Of a stretch of DNA of 41,353 bases, positions 1 to 9,033 are shown in pieces (positions within the stretch are counted from its first letter, which is position 1; every line of letters starts with the position of its first letter). The DNA comes from Cytophagales bacterium (lineage in GTDB: Bacteria; Bacteroidota; Bacteroidia; Cytophagales; JAHDFW01). The notes beneath the pieces are model-generated. The model ran no database searches. It was not told where the DNA came from and saw nothing but the letters and a program-made list of their open reading frames with translations. The stretch covers positions 1 to 41,353 of the forward strand of contig JAHDFW010000009.1 of NCBI GenBank assembly GCA_020627945.1, in the 5' to 3' direction. The translations under genes and the position numbers were made by a program.

Positions 1-791
1 CTATCCTTCATTCCAGAAATAAGTAAGACAGGACATTTTATGGATTTAGCATACTTTTCGGGGTTATGATTAAAAGCCCAAAAACCATTGATCGTTCCTC
101 CCCAAAAAAGAATCATTTCAGTCAAAGGCGATTTAGGTAAATTCATTTTCTTAAATCTTGCAGCCACGGTTTTTTCCATGGTACCAAAAGGACATTCTAG
201 AATAACCGATTCGGGATTTAATTGGTCATTATCATGAAATGCTCGCATAATAGAAACTGCTCCCATACTTGTGCCAAAAAGCAAGATTGGATCATTCGGA
301 TACTTTTCTTGAACGTAGTTGTAGGTATTAGAAACTTGCTCTGATTCAAAATAGCCTATAGTGGTTTGGTTTCCTTTAGTAGGACCTGAACCTTGAAAAT
401 CTATAAGCACTGTTGAATACCCTCGATGATGAAACTCATATGCTTTATCTAACATTGAAGATTTCTCACCGCCATAACCATGGAAAATTAAAACAACTCC
501 TTTGGGCTTCTTTTCTGCAGGAATAAACCACCCGTGAGTTTGATGTTGATCTTTTAAAACGAATTCCTCAAAAGGTAAGTTGGGTTCAGAAAGGTTTAGA
601 GGTTTTGGATAAGAAACTCCAGTAATAAGAACTTTCACCTTATCCAAGGTCGTCATTTGATTAAGCTTCGGAGTTTTGGATTCCGAAGAATCAGCAAAAT
701 GTGTCAACTTGTAGGCATGCATGATCACTACTAAATTAAGTAGGATAAATGCAATGATTCCAAAACCTATAAGACGTTTAAGAAATTTCAC
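1..791 (-). CDS. alpha/beta hydrolase, membrane-anchored (C-terminus cut by window edge)
   Basis: Not annotated from a long open frame with ATG: I translated the minus strand from a GTG at 791 and got 263 uninterrupted codons to the window edge. The first 25 residues form a hydrophobic anchor or signal (KFLKRLIGFGIIAFILLNLVV). An alpha/beta-hydrolase core follows: oxyanion-hole HGYGG at residues 104-108, nucleophile elbow GTSMG at 173-177 (Ser175), and the probable catalytic Asp at 263 in LLISGMKD. The catalytic His would lie in the missing part. The layout resembles envelope-associated serine hydrolases of the acyl-peptidase or BAAT type; the substrate is unknown. The gene starts 7 bases after the stop of the T9SS protein gene, so it is probably co-transcribed. 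An ATG overlapping that stop (795-797) opens only a six-codon frame, hence the GTG choice; an internal ATG at residue 24 is the alternative. Confidence 0.85.
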   Translation of the reverse strand, partial: MKFLKRLIGFGIIAFILLNLVVIMHAYKLTHFADSSESKTPKLNQMTTLDKVKVLITGVSYPKPLNLSEPNLPFEEFVLKDQHQTHGWFIPAEKKPKGVVLIFHGYGGEKSSMLDKAYEFHHRGYSTVLIDFQGSGPTKGNQTTIGYFESEQVSNTYNYVQEKYPNDPILLFGTSMGAVSIMRAFHDNDQLNPESVILECPFGTMEKTVAARFKKMNLPKSPLTEMILFWGGTINGFWAFNHNPEKYAKSIKCPVLLISGMKD

Positions 792-797
792 GTTTCA

Positions 798-2612
798 TTA
801 ACGTTTTAAAAGGCGGTTTTGATATACGTTAGAGTTAGCTTTTATCTCCAGCAAATAAGTTCCTTTCGCTACATCACTTAAATCAAGATGATGTGAGTAG
901 AATTCCAATTGATCAAATTCTTGAATAACTCTTCCTTGCAAATCCATCAAACGGATATACTCTGGTTTTGTGTTACCGTAGTTTATATTAACAGATTCAT
1001 TCGAGGGGTTAGGATAAATTCTGAATAACTGATCAAATTCTTCTTCCACGTTCGTAAATGAAACTAGGTCAAATGTAATTTGCTCTACACAGAAGTTTTG
1101 ATCTCTAACTTCCAATACATATTGAGCACCTCCTTCTACTCCAGATAAAATTGAACCGTCATCAAAATCTCCTGTTCCATCATCGCTCCAATCAAATGCA
1201 TAAAATGGGACTCCACCAGAAACATCTAATACTTCAATATCATACAAACCTCCTGGGTGCTTGGTAACCATAGTATCTATCACTATCGGATCTGGCTCAT
1301 CTATGTAACCAGAAAATTTTGTCACACATCCATCTGCATTTGTAGCTTCCACTTCATAAAAATCAGATTCTACATCTTGCAAAGAAGCCGTTGTATCCGA
1401 GTTTGTCCAAACATAAGAAATAGGTTCTTTACCATGTAAAAGGGTTGAGGTTATGGAACCACTTGGTTGACCAGCACATTTAGCATCTTCCACTACAAGC
1501 TCTAATCCTACGGTAGATTCATCAAAACACGTTATCGTTTTTATAAAAACATCCTCAGTAAAATCTTCAGCGTAGGCAAGTATTAATCGGTCATGAACAT
1601 CATCATAAACCAGATCTATATATTTCGTGTTTTCTCCACCGTGCATTTCAACATCACCTACTTGTGTCCATGTTTCGGTTGCGCTGTTATAATATTTTAC
1701 TTTTACACGATCGTCGTCATCGTCATAAGCAGCAATGGGCCAACCTGTGTTTTTGTTTACAACCATATCGGCGTTACTAGAAGGACCTGTAGATAGTGTG
1801 GTACCCAAACCTTTCCAAGAACCATTATTAAACCATTTTACCTCCATATCTTCATCTACTGCACTAGCCATTCCAAATACATTATTAGAGTTTTGAACTG
1901 CAAGATCTACGGTCCATTTTCCTTCTAAAAAAGTAGGCGGGTTACCAACATAACTAAAAGCATTGGTAGCTGTATCATGAACAAGACATACTGCGCCAAA
2001 ATTAAGTGCGTTAGCTTCCATACCTAAATATAAATCACCTGTGATTGGATCGAATTCTACAGTTTGATTATCTGCTCCGCCGCTGTAAGAAGGTATTCCT
2101 AATCCACAGCCTCCCCATGTACCAGTCGATGGATTTTGTTTTATACAAGAGGTATTCCAACTTCCGTTTTCATATACTAAATGTGCTGAACCTGTGATCG
2201 GATTAAAAGCAAAATCCGTTTGATATACACTACTAGTTGTCGGTTGAGTGGGTTGCTCCCAACTTGTTCCGTTCCATTTCCAAAGATGAAATCCATTCCA
2301 GGTAAACATTACCCAAGGCTCTTTGGTTATTGGATGAACATTCATAATTAACCTACCAGCAACTTTATTATCAATCCAACCACCAAGTTGAGTCCAAATG
2401 TTATTTTCATACTTAGCCAAAATTGGAGCTCCTCCTTCATCCGTTAGAGCAGCATAAATAATGTCGTTAGTAGCATCATAATCTATACTTACTTTCTTAG
2501 CTCCTTTGAACAAAGCATTGTTTCCACTAATGTTTGTCCAAGTTTGAGCGTTCGAGTCGGTGGATGAAATAATTAAAATACCTATTAATGTTAAAAGAGT
2601 AGAGAACCTCAT
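798..2612 (-). CDS. T9SS type A sorting domain protein with SprB repeat
   Basis: Secreted protein of about 604 residues. I prefer the ATG at 2612 because it gives a clean signal peptide (MRFSTLLTLIGILIISSTDSNAQ); the open frame continues 11 codons upstream without signal-like character. Residues roughly 25-370 carry repeated W-rich beta-propeller-like units of the type 'tWTqvG...vkyyn...l.v.yd..n..piaay'. An SprB-type repeat follows (CAGQPSGSIT ... YEVEATNADGC), a family named after the Flavobacterium gliding adhesin SprB. The C-terminus is a typical T9SS type A sorting domain: IYPNPSNESVNI, then LMDLQGRVI, GTYLLEIK and a basic end (NRLLKR). Known biology of that domain implies export across the outer membrane and surface attachment or release. 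The exact function is unknown. The hydrolase gene follows immediately. Confidence 0.88.
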   Translation of the reverse strand: MRFSTLLTLIGILIISSTDSNAQTWTNISGNNALFKGAKKVSIDYDATNDIIYAALTDEGGAPILAKYENNIWTQLGGWIDNKVAGRLIMNVHPITKEPWVMFTWNGFHLWKWNGTSWEQPTQPTTSSVYQTDFAFNPITGSAHLVYENGSWNTSCIKQNPSTGTWGGCGLGIPSYSGGADNQTVEFDPITGDLYLGMEANALNFGAVCLVHDTATNAFSYVGNPPTFLEGKWTVDLAVQNSNNVFGMASAVDEDMEVKWFNNGSWKGLGTTLSTGPSSNADMVVNKNTGWPIAAYDDDDDRVKVKYYNSATETWTQVGDVEMHGGENTKYIDLVYDDVHDRLILAYAEDFTEDVFIKTITCFDESTVGLELVVEDAKCAGQPSGSITSTLLHGKEPISYVWTNSDTTASLQDVESDFYEVEATNADGCVTKFSGYIDEPDPIVIDTMVTKHPGGLYDIEVLDVSGGVPFYAFDWSDDGTGDFDDGSILSGVEGGAQYVLEVRDQNFCVEQITFDLVSFTNVEEEFDQLFRIYPNPSNESVNINYGNTKPEYIRLMDLQGRVIQEFDQLEFYSHHLDLSDVAKGTYLLEIKANSNVYQNRLLKR

Positions 2613-2680
2613 AATTGTTAGATTTAATTGATGCTGACAAATCAACTACGAATATAACGAAAATCAATGTTATTTAAGGG

Positions 2681-2947
2681 TTACCACTTGTACATGGCTA
2701 TTAAGTAAACAACAAGAATCACCGAATCTAATATTAATGGTGACAGATACTTACGCGAAAATAAAGTGACCAGTAAGTCATAGATAGTAACACCAATAAT
2801 TACGACTGGGTTTAAAAGTACTAAAGCGATAAAGAAATAACTTATGTGCGCAGATTCCTTACCAAAATAATAAAACAAGATGTTGATAAGAATCAAACCA
2901 AGGAATGTCAGAATTCTTCTAAGAAAAATTTTTAATCCCTGTTCCAT
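2681..2947 (-). CDS. small hydrophobic membrane protein of unknown function
   Basis: An 88-residue protein that I do not recognise. It has a short basic N-terminus (KIFLRR) and about three hydrophobic segments: roughly residues 12-30, 36-62 and 72-86, ending in MYKW. It starts 11 bases after the stop of the ABC exporter gene on the same strand, so it is probably translated from the same message. Small membrane proteins following exporters are sometimes accessory factors, but nothing here proves it. Confidence 0.65.
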   Translation of the reverse strand: MEQGLKIFLRRILTFLGLILINILFYYFGKESAHISYFFIALVLLNPVVIIGVTIYDLLVTLFSRKYLSPLILDSVILVVYLIAMYKW

Positions 2948-2958
2948 AAATATTCAAA

Positions 2959-4740
2959 TTACTCTTCTGCAGCTAGAAGTTGTTTTTCGTATAATTCAGC
3001 ATACGATCCTTTTTGAGCAATCAATTCCTCGTGTGATCCTTGCTCCATTATTTTACCGTCGTCCATTACATAAATACGGTCGGTCCATTGCACCGAAGAA
3101 ATTCTATGAGCAACAATTATAGATGTTCGACCTTTCATGATTCGGCGAAGGTTGGATAAAATCTCCTCCTCCGTTTTCGTATCTACTGCCGATAGGCAGT
3201 CGTCGAAAATTAGAATTTTAGGTTTCTTAATAATAGCACGAGCAATTGAAATTCTTTGCTTTTGTCCACCAGATAATGAAATTCCTCGTTCACCTACTTC
3301 CGTTTCAAACTTCTCTGCGAAATCCATAATGTTCTGATAAACATCTGCGTCTTTTGCAGCTTGCTCGATTTCTTCTTGCGTAACGTTTGGGGAACCGAAG
3401 GCTATATTTTCCTTTATTGTATCTGAAAACAAAAAGACATCCTGCGGAACAAAGCCAATATTATCGCGAAGGAAGTTAATATCGTAATCTTTAAGGTCGT
3501 TTCCATCTAGAGTAATTCTTCCTTCCGTTGGATCGAATAATCTAGGAATAGCAGAAGTCAAGGTTGACTTTCCACTTCCAGTACTACCAATAATTCCTAT
3601 GTTCTCTCCCGCCTTAATCTTAAGGTTCAAATCTTGTAAAGCTTTCGTTTGACTGTTTTCATAAACGACGTTTACATTTTCAAATACTAAGTCCCCTTTA
3701 ATATCTGTAGTAAGATTTACATCTGAAGTAAGATCCGTTTTAGTATTTAGAAACTCGTTGATTCTTGTCTGCGAAGCAGCGGCTCGCTGAATTATACTTG
3801 TGATCCAACCCAGGGAAGCAACTGGCCAGGTAAGCATATTGATGTAAATCACAAATTCAGCAATATTTCCAATCGTAACATTTCCGTCCAAAACTTGTTG
3901 ACCACCAACATAAACAGTTAATGCGGTAGACAAACCAATCAACAAGAAAATTAATGGAACAAATAATGAGTTTATCCTAATCAGCTTTAGCGACTTGTCT
4001 TTATAATCTTCACTTTCATGAATGAATTTATGATACGAATCTTGTTCGCGCACAAATGATTTCAAAACTCGGATTCCCGAAAATGCTTCTTGCACAAAAT
4101 TCGAAAGAGTAGATAACTGATTTTGAATAATGGTGGAATGCTTATTCATTTTATCACTCACAAAATATATGGCAACTGATAAAAATGGTAGTGGAAGCAA
4201 CGTGTAAATCGCAAGTTCAGCATTCACATTAAACATGCATGTAATCGTAATCGAAAATAGAGCAACGGTATTTATCCCATACATTATTCCTGGACCAAGA
4301 TACATCCGAACTTTACTTACGTCTTCTGAAATTCTGGCCATCAAATCTCCAGTTCTATTCTTTCTATAAAAACTGAGTGGTAAAGATTGATAATGTTCGT
4401 AAATCTCATTTTTCAAATCATTCTCAATTCTACGCGACATTACGATAATGGTTTGTCGAGTTAGAAATAAGAAAAAAGCGCCAATCAATTTTACTGAGAA
4501 ATAAACAATGATGTAGAGAATAATCACATTCTTGAAGGACGTAGTATAGTCTTCAAAAATTGGCATCTGATTCAGCATGTTACCATAGTCCAACCCCTGA
4601 TCGATCAGATTAAAAGAATATCTCACAGCTATAACCGAAAAAACATTGAATGAATTTGATACTAGAATACAACAAACACCAGCAAGCAAGTGCATCTTGT
4701 ACTTGAGAAAATATTTATTGAGATACCAAAGTGATTTCAA
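2959..4740 (-). CDS. ABC exporter, fused permease-ATPase half-transporter (MsbA/lipid or multidrug type)
   Basis: 593 residues, the usual size for a half-transporter with an N-terminal six-helix ABC_membrane domain (about 1-330) and a C-terminal ATPase. Visible motifs are Walker A GSTGSGKST near 384, Q-loop FVPQDVFLF, signature LSGGQKQR near 487, Walker B ILIFDD near 510, D-loop LSAVD and H-loop VAHRIS. The residue after the Walker B Asp, normally the catalytic Glu, is Asp (FDDCLSAVD). That is characteristic of degenerate-site subunits of heterodimeric exporters such as the BmrC/TM287 type, so this protein may pair with another half-transporter encoded elsewhere. The substrate may be lipid, peptide or drug and cannot be inferred. 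A TACCTTTG -7-like box and an inverted repeat lie just upstream. Confidence 0.92.
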   Translation of the reverse strand: MKSLWYLNKYFLKYKMHLLAGVCCILVSNSFNVFSVIAVRYSFNLIDQGLDYGNMLNQMPIFEDYTTSFKNVIILYIIVYFSVKLIGAFFLFLTRQTIIVMSRRIENDLKNEIYEHYQSLPLSFYRKNRTGDLMARISEDVSKVRMYLGPGIMYGINTVALFSITITCMFNVNAELAIYTLLPLPFLSVAIYFVSDKMNKHSTIIQNQLSTLSNFVQEAFSGIRVLKSFVREQDSYHKFIHESEDYKDKSLKLIRINSLFVPLIFLLIGLSTALTVYVGGQQVLDGNVTIGNIAEFVIYINMLTWPVASLGWITSIIQRAAASQTRINEFLNTKTDLTSDVNLTTDIKGDLVFENVNVVYENSQTKALQDLNLKIKAGENIGIIGSTGSGKSTLTSAIPRLFDPTEGRITLDGNDLKDYDINFLRDNIGFVPQDVFLFSDTIKENIAFGSPNVTQEEIEQAAKDADVYQNIMDFAEKFETEVGERGISLSGGQKQRISIARAIIKKPKILIFDDCLSAVDTKTEEEILSNLRRIMKGRTSIIVAHRISSVQWTDRIYVMDDGKIMEQGSHEELIAQKGSYAELYEKQLLAAEE

Positions 4741-4760
4741 GGTGTACTGTATGGATTATT

Positions 4761-4787
4761 GTTCAAACGATTGTTCGAACAAAGGTA
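4761..4787 (-). promoter_or_regulatory. candidate -7 promoter box with operator-like inverted repeat upstream of the ABC exporter
   Basis: On the minus strand TACCTTTG (4787-4780) fits the Bacteroidota -7 consensus TAnnTTTG. The bases that follow directly are GTTCGAAC-AATC-GTTTGAAC (4780-4761), an inverted repeat with 8-bp arms and one mismatch. A transcript starting here would have a leader of about 30-35 bases. I did not find a convincing TTTG -33 box at the usual spacing, so the promoter call rests on the -7 box alone. The repeat's position around the start point is where a repressor such as a TetR-type protein would bind; that role is inference. Confidence 0.35.
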
Positions 4788-4841
4788 GTGTTTTTTAGAA
4801 CGATAAAGGAGTAATTCAACAAATTGAAAAAATGAATAAAG

Positions 4842-4920
4842 AAAAATCAGCGTAGATAACTGACGGTTTTGTATAGTTTAAGTTAACACAAAAACATCTG
4901 AAATGACTACGCTGATTTTT
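4842..4920. repeat. perfect 14-bp inverted repeat with 51-base spacer between rnr and the ABC exporter
   Basis: Arms AAAAATCAGCGTAG (4842-4855) and CTACGCTGATTTTT (4907-4920) are exact reverse complements. The spacer contains weaker nested complementarity (GGTTTTGT versus ACAAAAAC). In either direction the outer arm ends in a run of T, so the structure could act as a terminator after rnr (stop at 4944), but the loop is far longer than in ordinary intrinsic terminators. A small structured RNA or a miniature mobile-element remnant would also fit. Confidence 0.6.
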
Positions 4921-4943
4921 AGACAGTTTAAAGAAAAGTGTCG

Positions 4944-7118
4944 TTAATCCACCATTTCTAAATCAATAGTTCTACGCTCAAGATTTGTTTCGGAAACTCG
5001 AACGGTTACTCGCTGTCCTAGTATAATTTTCTCTTTGGTTCGCTGACCAACAATTTCGTACTTTTCAAGATCTACGTTATAGTAATCTCCTTTCAGATCT
5101 GACATTCTTACCATTCCTTCACATCCAAGGTTTTCAAGTTCAACATAGAATCCAAATTCTGACATACCTGAAACAAAGCCATCAAATACTTTACCTTCGA
5201 ATTGTTGCATGTATTCAACTTGCTTAAACTTAATGCTCAATCGTTCGGCTTGTGCAGCTTTGCGCTCCATGTCCGATGAGTGCTTACATTTTTCTTCGTA
5301 TTTACCTGCGTCAGCAGATTTTCCACCGGATAAATAACGTTCGATTAATCGATGCGCCATCATATCTGGGTATCTTCTAATCGGCGAAGTAAAATGACTA
5401 TAATGTGCAAAACCTAATCCGAAATGTTCTAAAGGTTCCGTAGTATATTTTGCTTTCGACATACTTCGAATTGCCAATTGCTGTAGTACACCGTGTTCTG
5501 CTTTACCTTCAGTTTCTACTGCAAGTTTGTTCAACTCTTGTGCAACGTTTCTCTGGATATCCACTTTATAACCAAATCTTCCTGCGAATTGGGCAAAAGT
5601 ATCCAGTTTCTCCTGGTCTGGTGCTTCGTGAACACGATACACCATAGTATCTTTTTCCTTAGACTTAGATCTTTTATATACAAACTCAGCAACTTTCTTG
5701 TTTGCCAATAGCATGTATTCTTCGATCATTTTGTGAGCTTCTTTTCTTTCTTTTATATAAACTCCAAGAGGTTTGCCATGTTCATCCAATTTGAAACGAA
5801 CTTCCTGCGTTTCAAAAGAAATAGATCCTTTTGAAAATCTTTCATCACGAAGTTTCAATGCAATATCATTCAAAATATTGATTTCCTTTTGGAAAGTTCC
5901 TTCCTTAGATTCGATGCGCTCCTGTGCTTCTTCATACGCGAAGCGTTCGTCAGAAAAAATTACGGTTCTACCAATCCAAACATCTTTGATACTTCCATCT
6001 TTTGTCATTTTGAATACACAAGAAAAAGTAAGTTTCTCCTCGCGTGGTCTCAATGAACAAACTCCATTCGAAAGTCGCTCCGGTAACATAGGAACAACTC
6101 GATCTACTAAGTAAACTGATGTTGCACGATTATACGCTTCTTGTTCCAAAGCAGATTTTGGTTTTACGTAGTGAGTTACATCAGCAATATGAACTCCTAT
6201 TTCATAAACACCATCTTCTAATTCACGAATAGAAAGTGCGTCATCAAAATCTTTAGCATCAACCGGGTCAATGGTAAAGGTTGTTATTTTACGGAAGTCT
6301 CTACGTTTCGAAATTTCTTCCTCCGAAATTTTATCCTCGATTCTTTCTGATTCTCTCAAAACGTTTCGTGGAAATTTCATGGGTAATTCGAAATCGGCCA
6401 TGATGGAAGAAATCTCAGCCTCATTCTCACCTACTTTTCCAAAAATTTCTAAAACTCGTCCTTCTGGATTTAAGTCCTTTTTATCTGGATATTCTGTTAC
6501 CTCAACTTTTATCTTGTCGTTGTGCGTAGCCAAACCAAGGAAATGCGCTGGGATAAAAATGTCGAAATAAACTGCACGCGTTTCTGGTAAGAGAAAATAC
6601 GTTCCTCTTTTCTCAACAACTTTACCAACGAACGTTTTCCTATTTCTTGAAATAACCGAAACGATCTCAGCAGTGTTATTTTCCTTTCGGCCAGAATAAA
6701 TAGCAACTTTTACTTTATCACCTGTCAAAGCGAAATGTTCTTGATGATTTGATACTGGTAATTCGTCGGTGGAATTTTCATAAATGAAAACTGCTTTATT
6801 TTTATGAATTACCTGCAGGCTACCCGTTGCATATTCCAATTCTTGGTTTAGGACATATCCGCCAGTTTTCGTTTTTTCTATTTTTCCCTTTTTGAAAAGG
6901 ATTTGTAATATTTCAATAATTCGAGCTCGATCTCTTGAAGAGGTAAGCTTCATTTTACGCATTATGTTTTTCGGAGTATATTCGTCTTTACCTCCTGTCA
7001 AAAACATACCAAAAATTTGTGACTCAGATAATGAGATTTTTGGTTCGCGTCTTCTATCTTTTTTGCTAGTTGAGCCTTTACGTTTATTTCGTATTCTAGC
7101 TCCATTTTTTCTAGGCAT
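4944..7118 (-). CDS. rnr: ribonuclease R
   Basis: Processive 3'-5' exoribonuclease that degrades structured RNA in the cytoplasm. 724 residues, normal for the family. The order is a very basic N-terminus (residues 1-27), a helix-turn-helix-like segment (about 30-90), cold-shock-type OB domains (about 95-230), the RNB catalytic domain and a C-terminal S1 domain (about 640-722: GFVSGMSEFGFYVELE). The catalytic Asp cluster is DPVDAKDFDDAL, with D284, D290, D292 and D293. The characteristic 'FAHYSHFTSPIRRYPDMMAHR' region is present, split here by its best-known parts HYSHFTSPIRRYPD and HRLI. The start at 7118 gives the standard N-terminus. It stands apart from its neighbours: 82 bases separate it from the peptide-transport gene upstream and 203 from the exporter downstream. 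Confidence 0.97.
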   Translation of the reverse strand: MPRKNGARIRNKRKGSTSKKDRRREPKISLSESQIFGMFLTGGKDEYTPKNIMRKMKLTSSRDRARIIEILQILFKKGKIEKTKTGGYVLNQELEYATGSLQVIHKNKAVFIYENSTDELPVSNHQEHFALTGDKVKVAIYSGRKENNTAEIVSVISRNRKTFVGKVVEKRGTYFLLPETRAVYFDIFIPAHFLGLATHNDKIKVEVTEYPDKKDLNPEGRVLEIFGKVGENEAEISSIMADFELPMKFPRNVLRESERIEDKISEEEISKRRDFRKITTFTIDPVDAKDFDDALSIRELEDGVYEIGVHIADVTHYVKPKSALEQEAYNRATSVYLVDRVVPMLPERLSNGVCSLRPREEKLTFSCVFKMTKDGSIKDVWIGRTVIFSDERFAYEEAQERIESKEGTFQKEINILNDIALKLRDERFSKGSISFETQEVRFKLDEHGKPLGVYIKERKEAHKMIEEYMLLANKKVAEFVYKRSKSKEKDTMVYRVHEAPDQEKLDTFAQFAGRFGYKVDIQRNVAQELNKLAVETEGKAEHGVLQQLAIRSMSKAKYTTEPLEHFGLGFAHYSHFTSPIRRYPDMMAHRLIERYLSGGKSADAGKYEEKCKHSSDMERKAAQAERLSIKFKQVEYMQQFEGKVFDGFVSGMSEFGFYVELENLGCEGMVRMSDLKGDYYNVDLEKYEIVGQRTKEKIILGQRVTVRVSETNLERRTIDLEMVD

Positions 7119-7159
7119 ATTTTTAATGTTTTAATTCTTTAATAATTTTTTGACACCAG

Positions 7160-7175
7160 CTAATTTTCGAATTAG
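7160..7175. other. short hairpin CTAATT-TTCG-AATTAG upstream of rnr
   Basis: A perfect 6-bp stem with a TTCG tetraloop (CGAA on the opposite strand) lies between the peptide-transport ATPase gene and rnr. There is no U-run directly after it in the minus direction, so it is not a good intrinsic terminator. It could be a 5' leader structure of rnr or an RNA-processing site; it could also be chance in AT-rich DNA. Confidence 0.25.
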
Positions 7176-7200
7176 TCGAGCTGAGGATTTTCAACTATTC

Positions 7201-9033
7201 TTATCCAACTGGTTTTTGAAATTGTGGACGCTTATTCATATTTCGTCTCACATCTTCAAGCCTTCCTTGAGGAATGGCTTCGATTAATTTTTTGGTGTAC
7301 TCAGTTTTTGGATTTTCATATATCTCCTGAGCTTCACCCATTTCTTCAATTTTACCATTATTCATTACCAACATTCGATCTGACATAAATTTAACTACGG
7401 ACAAATCATGGGAAATGAAAATATAAGTAAAACCAAATTCATTTTTCAAATCATTTAGCAAATTCAAAACTTGTGCTTGCACCGAAACGTCTAAAGCCGA
7501 AACAGATTCATCACATACTATAAAGTTAGGATTAACTGCTAATGCTCTTGCAATACAAACTCTTTGTCTTTGCCCTCCTGAAAATTCATGAGGAAAACGA
7601 TTGAAATGATTGTAATTCAAACCTACTTTTTCCAACAACTCCAATGCCCGTACTTGGCACTCTTCATAGGTTTTAAAAATTCCATGAACTTTCATGGGTT
7701 CAATTATAGCACTACCGATTGTCTTTCTAGGATTCAACGAGGAATATGGATCCTGAAAAATTATCTGAATCTCTTTACGAAATTCGCGCCATTCTCTACT
7801 TGTTAAGTTAGTTATATCTTGACCATTATAACTAATCTTTCCAGAAGTCGCTTTTTGCAATCCAAGTATAGTTCTACCCAACGTTGTTTTTCCACATCCA
7901 GATTCTCCAACTAACCCTAAGGTCTCACCTTTATAAACATCGAAGGATATATTATCAACCGCTCGAATTACGTTCTTAACCTGACCTATACGGTTTACGG
8001 TTTGATAATGTACTTCTAAATTGTGAATTTCGAACAGCGGGTTTTGTTTATAGATTTCTGACTTACGTTCCTCCAATTTTATTTTTTCCGTCGCAAGCGA
8101 GATAAAATCTCCAGACATCACATCAAAATCTTGCTTTTCAACAATTTCGTTGTTTTCGTCTACATACATGAAGTCAACAATTGTGGGTAACTTTTTCAAC
8201 TTCATCTCTAGACTTGGCCTACATGCTAGAAGTCCTTTTGTATACGGATGTTTCGGATTACTGAATATTTCCCATACGTGATCATGCTCTACAATCTTTC
8301 CCTTGTACATTACGATCACACGATCTGCAATATCAGCTACTACTCCTAAATCGTGGGTAATAAAAATAATACTAGTTTCAATATCATTTCGAAGTTGTTT
8401 CATCAACTCCAAAATACTTTTTTGTACGGTAACATCCAGTGCAGTTGTAGGTTCGTCCGCAATTAACAATGACGGATTACAAATCATGGACATTGCAATC
8501 ATCACTCTTTGCTTTTGTCCACCAGACAATTCATGTGGATAAGCACGAAAGATTCGTTCTGGATTTGGAAGTTGTACAATTCGAAATAATTCTAGAACCA
8601 TTTCTCTTGAAACTTTCTTATTAAAATTTGAATGCAACAAGATCGCTTCAGTCAATTGTTCTCCACATCTAAACACTGGATTCAAGGAGGTAAGCGGCTC
8701 TTGAAAAATCATAGAGATTTCCTTCCCTCGTATTTTTCTGAAAAGCTTTTCCTCAGTTTTTGCTAAATCAATCCAACCATATTTTGGAGAGTTAAACCAA
8801 ATCTCACCACTAACAATGTTAGAAATTTTTCTAGGTAGAAGGTGCATCACCGACAAAGAAGTAACGGACTTTCCAGAACCTGATTCTCCAACAATACCCA
8901 CAGTTTCACCTTTGCGAATATCAAAAGACACATTTTCGACGGCCACCACCTCATTATCATCAGTATTAAAAACTGTGGTAAGGTTTCGGATTGATAAAAG
9001 TATGTTGTCGTTTCTTTCCAATGTGATTTTCAA
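7201..9033 (-). CDS. peptide ABC transporter, fused double ATP-binding subunit (DppD-DppF/GsiA-like)
   Basis: 610 residues containing two complete ATPase domains that are separate proteins (OppD and OppF) in many bacteria. Domain 1 (about 12-270): Walker A GESGSGKSV, LSGGQKQR, Walker B LLIADEPTTALD and H-loop FITHDLG. It ends with the peptide-family extension HPYTKGLLACRPSL. Domain 2 (about 328-590): GESGCGKTT, FSGGQRQR, FIVCDESVSALD, FISHDLS, then TEYTKKLIEAIP. All catalytic motifs look intact. It would power uptake of di- or oligopeptides with permeases that are not in this window. The peptide-binding lipoprotein at 17187-18977 is a plausible partner, though it is 8 kb away. A perfect DnaA-box 9-mer (TGTGGATAA) happens to lie inside this gene at 8534-8542. 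Confidence 0.95.
   Translation of the reverse strand: MKITLERNDNILLSIRNLTTVFNTDDNEVVAVENVSFDIRKGETVGIVGESGSGKSVTSLSVMHLLPRKISNIVSGEIWFNSPKYGWIDLAKTEEKLFRKIRGKEISMIFQEPLTSLNPVFRCGEQLTEAILLHSNFNKKVSREMVLELFRIVQLPNPERIFRAYPHELSGGQKQRVMIAMSMICNPSLLIADEPTTALDVTVQKSILELMKQLRNDIETSIIFITHDLGVVADIADRVIVMYKGKIVEHDHVWEIFSNPKHPYTKGLLACRPSLEMKLKKLPTIVDFMYVDENNEIVEKQDFDVMSGDFISLATEKIKLEERKSEIYKQNPLFEIHNLEVHYQTVNRIGQVKNVIRAVDNISFDVYKGETLGLVGESGCGKTTLGRTILGLQKATSGKISYNGQDITNLTSREWREFRKEIQIIFQDPYSSLNPRKTIGSAIIEPMKVHGIFKTYEECQVRALELLEKVGLNYNHFNRFPHEFSGGQRQRVCIARALAVNPNFIVCDESVSALDVSVQAQVLNLLNDLKNEFGFTYIFISHDLSVVKFMSDRMLVMNNGKIEEMGEAQEIYENPKTEYTKKLIEAIPQGRLEDVRRNMNKRPQFQKPVG

Noticed and set aside
795-797. ATG overlapping the T9SS gene's stop as start of the hydrolase
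   Set aside because: Its frame ends after six codons; the GTG at 791 opens the long hydrolase frame.
2613-2645. Extended N-terminus of the T9SS protein
   Set aside because: The added residues are not signal-like, whereas the ATG at 2612 gives a normal signal peptide.
5773-6114. Plus-strand open frame of 113 codons
   Set aside because: It lies fully inside the RNB domain of rnr on the opposite strand.
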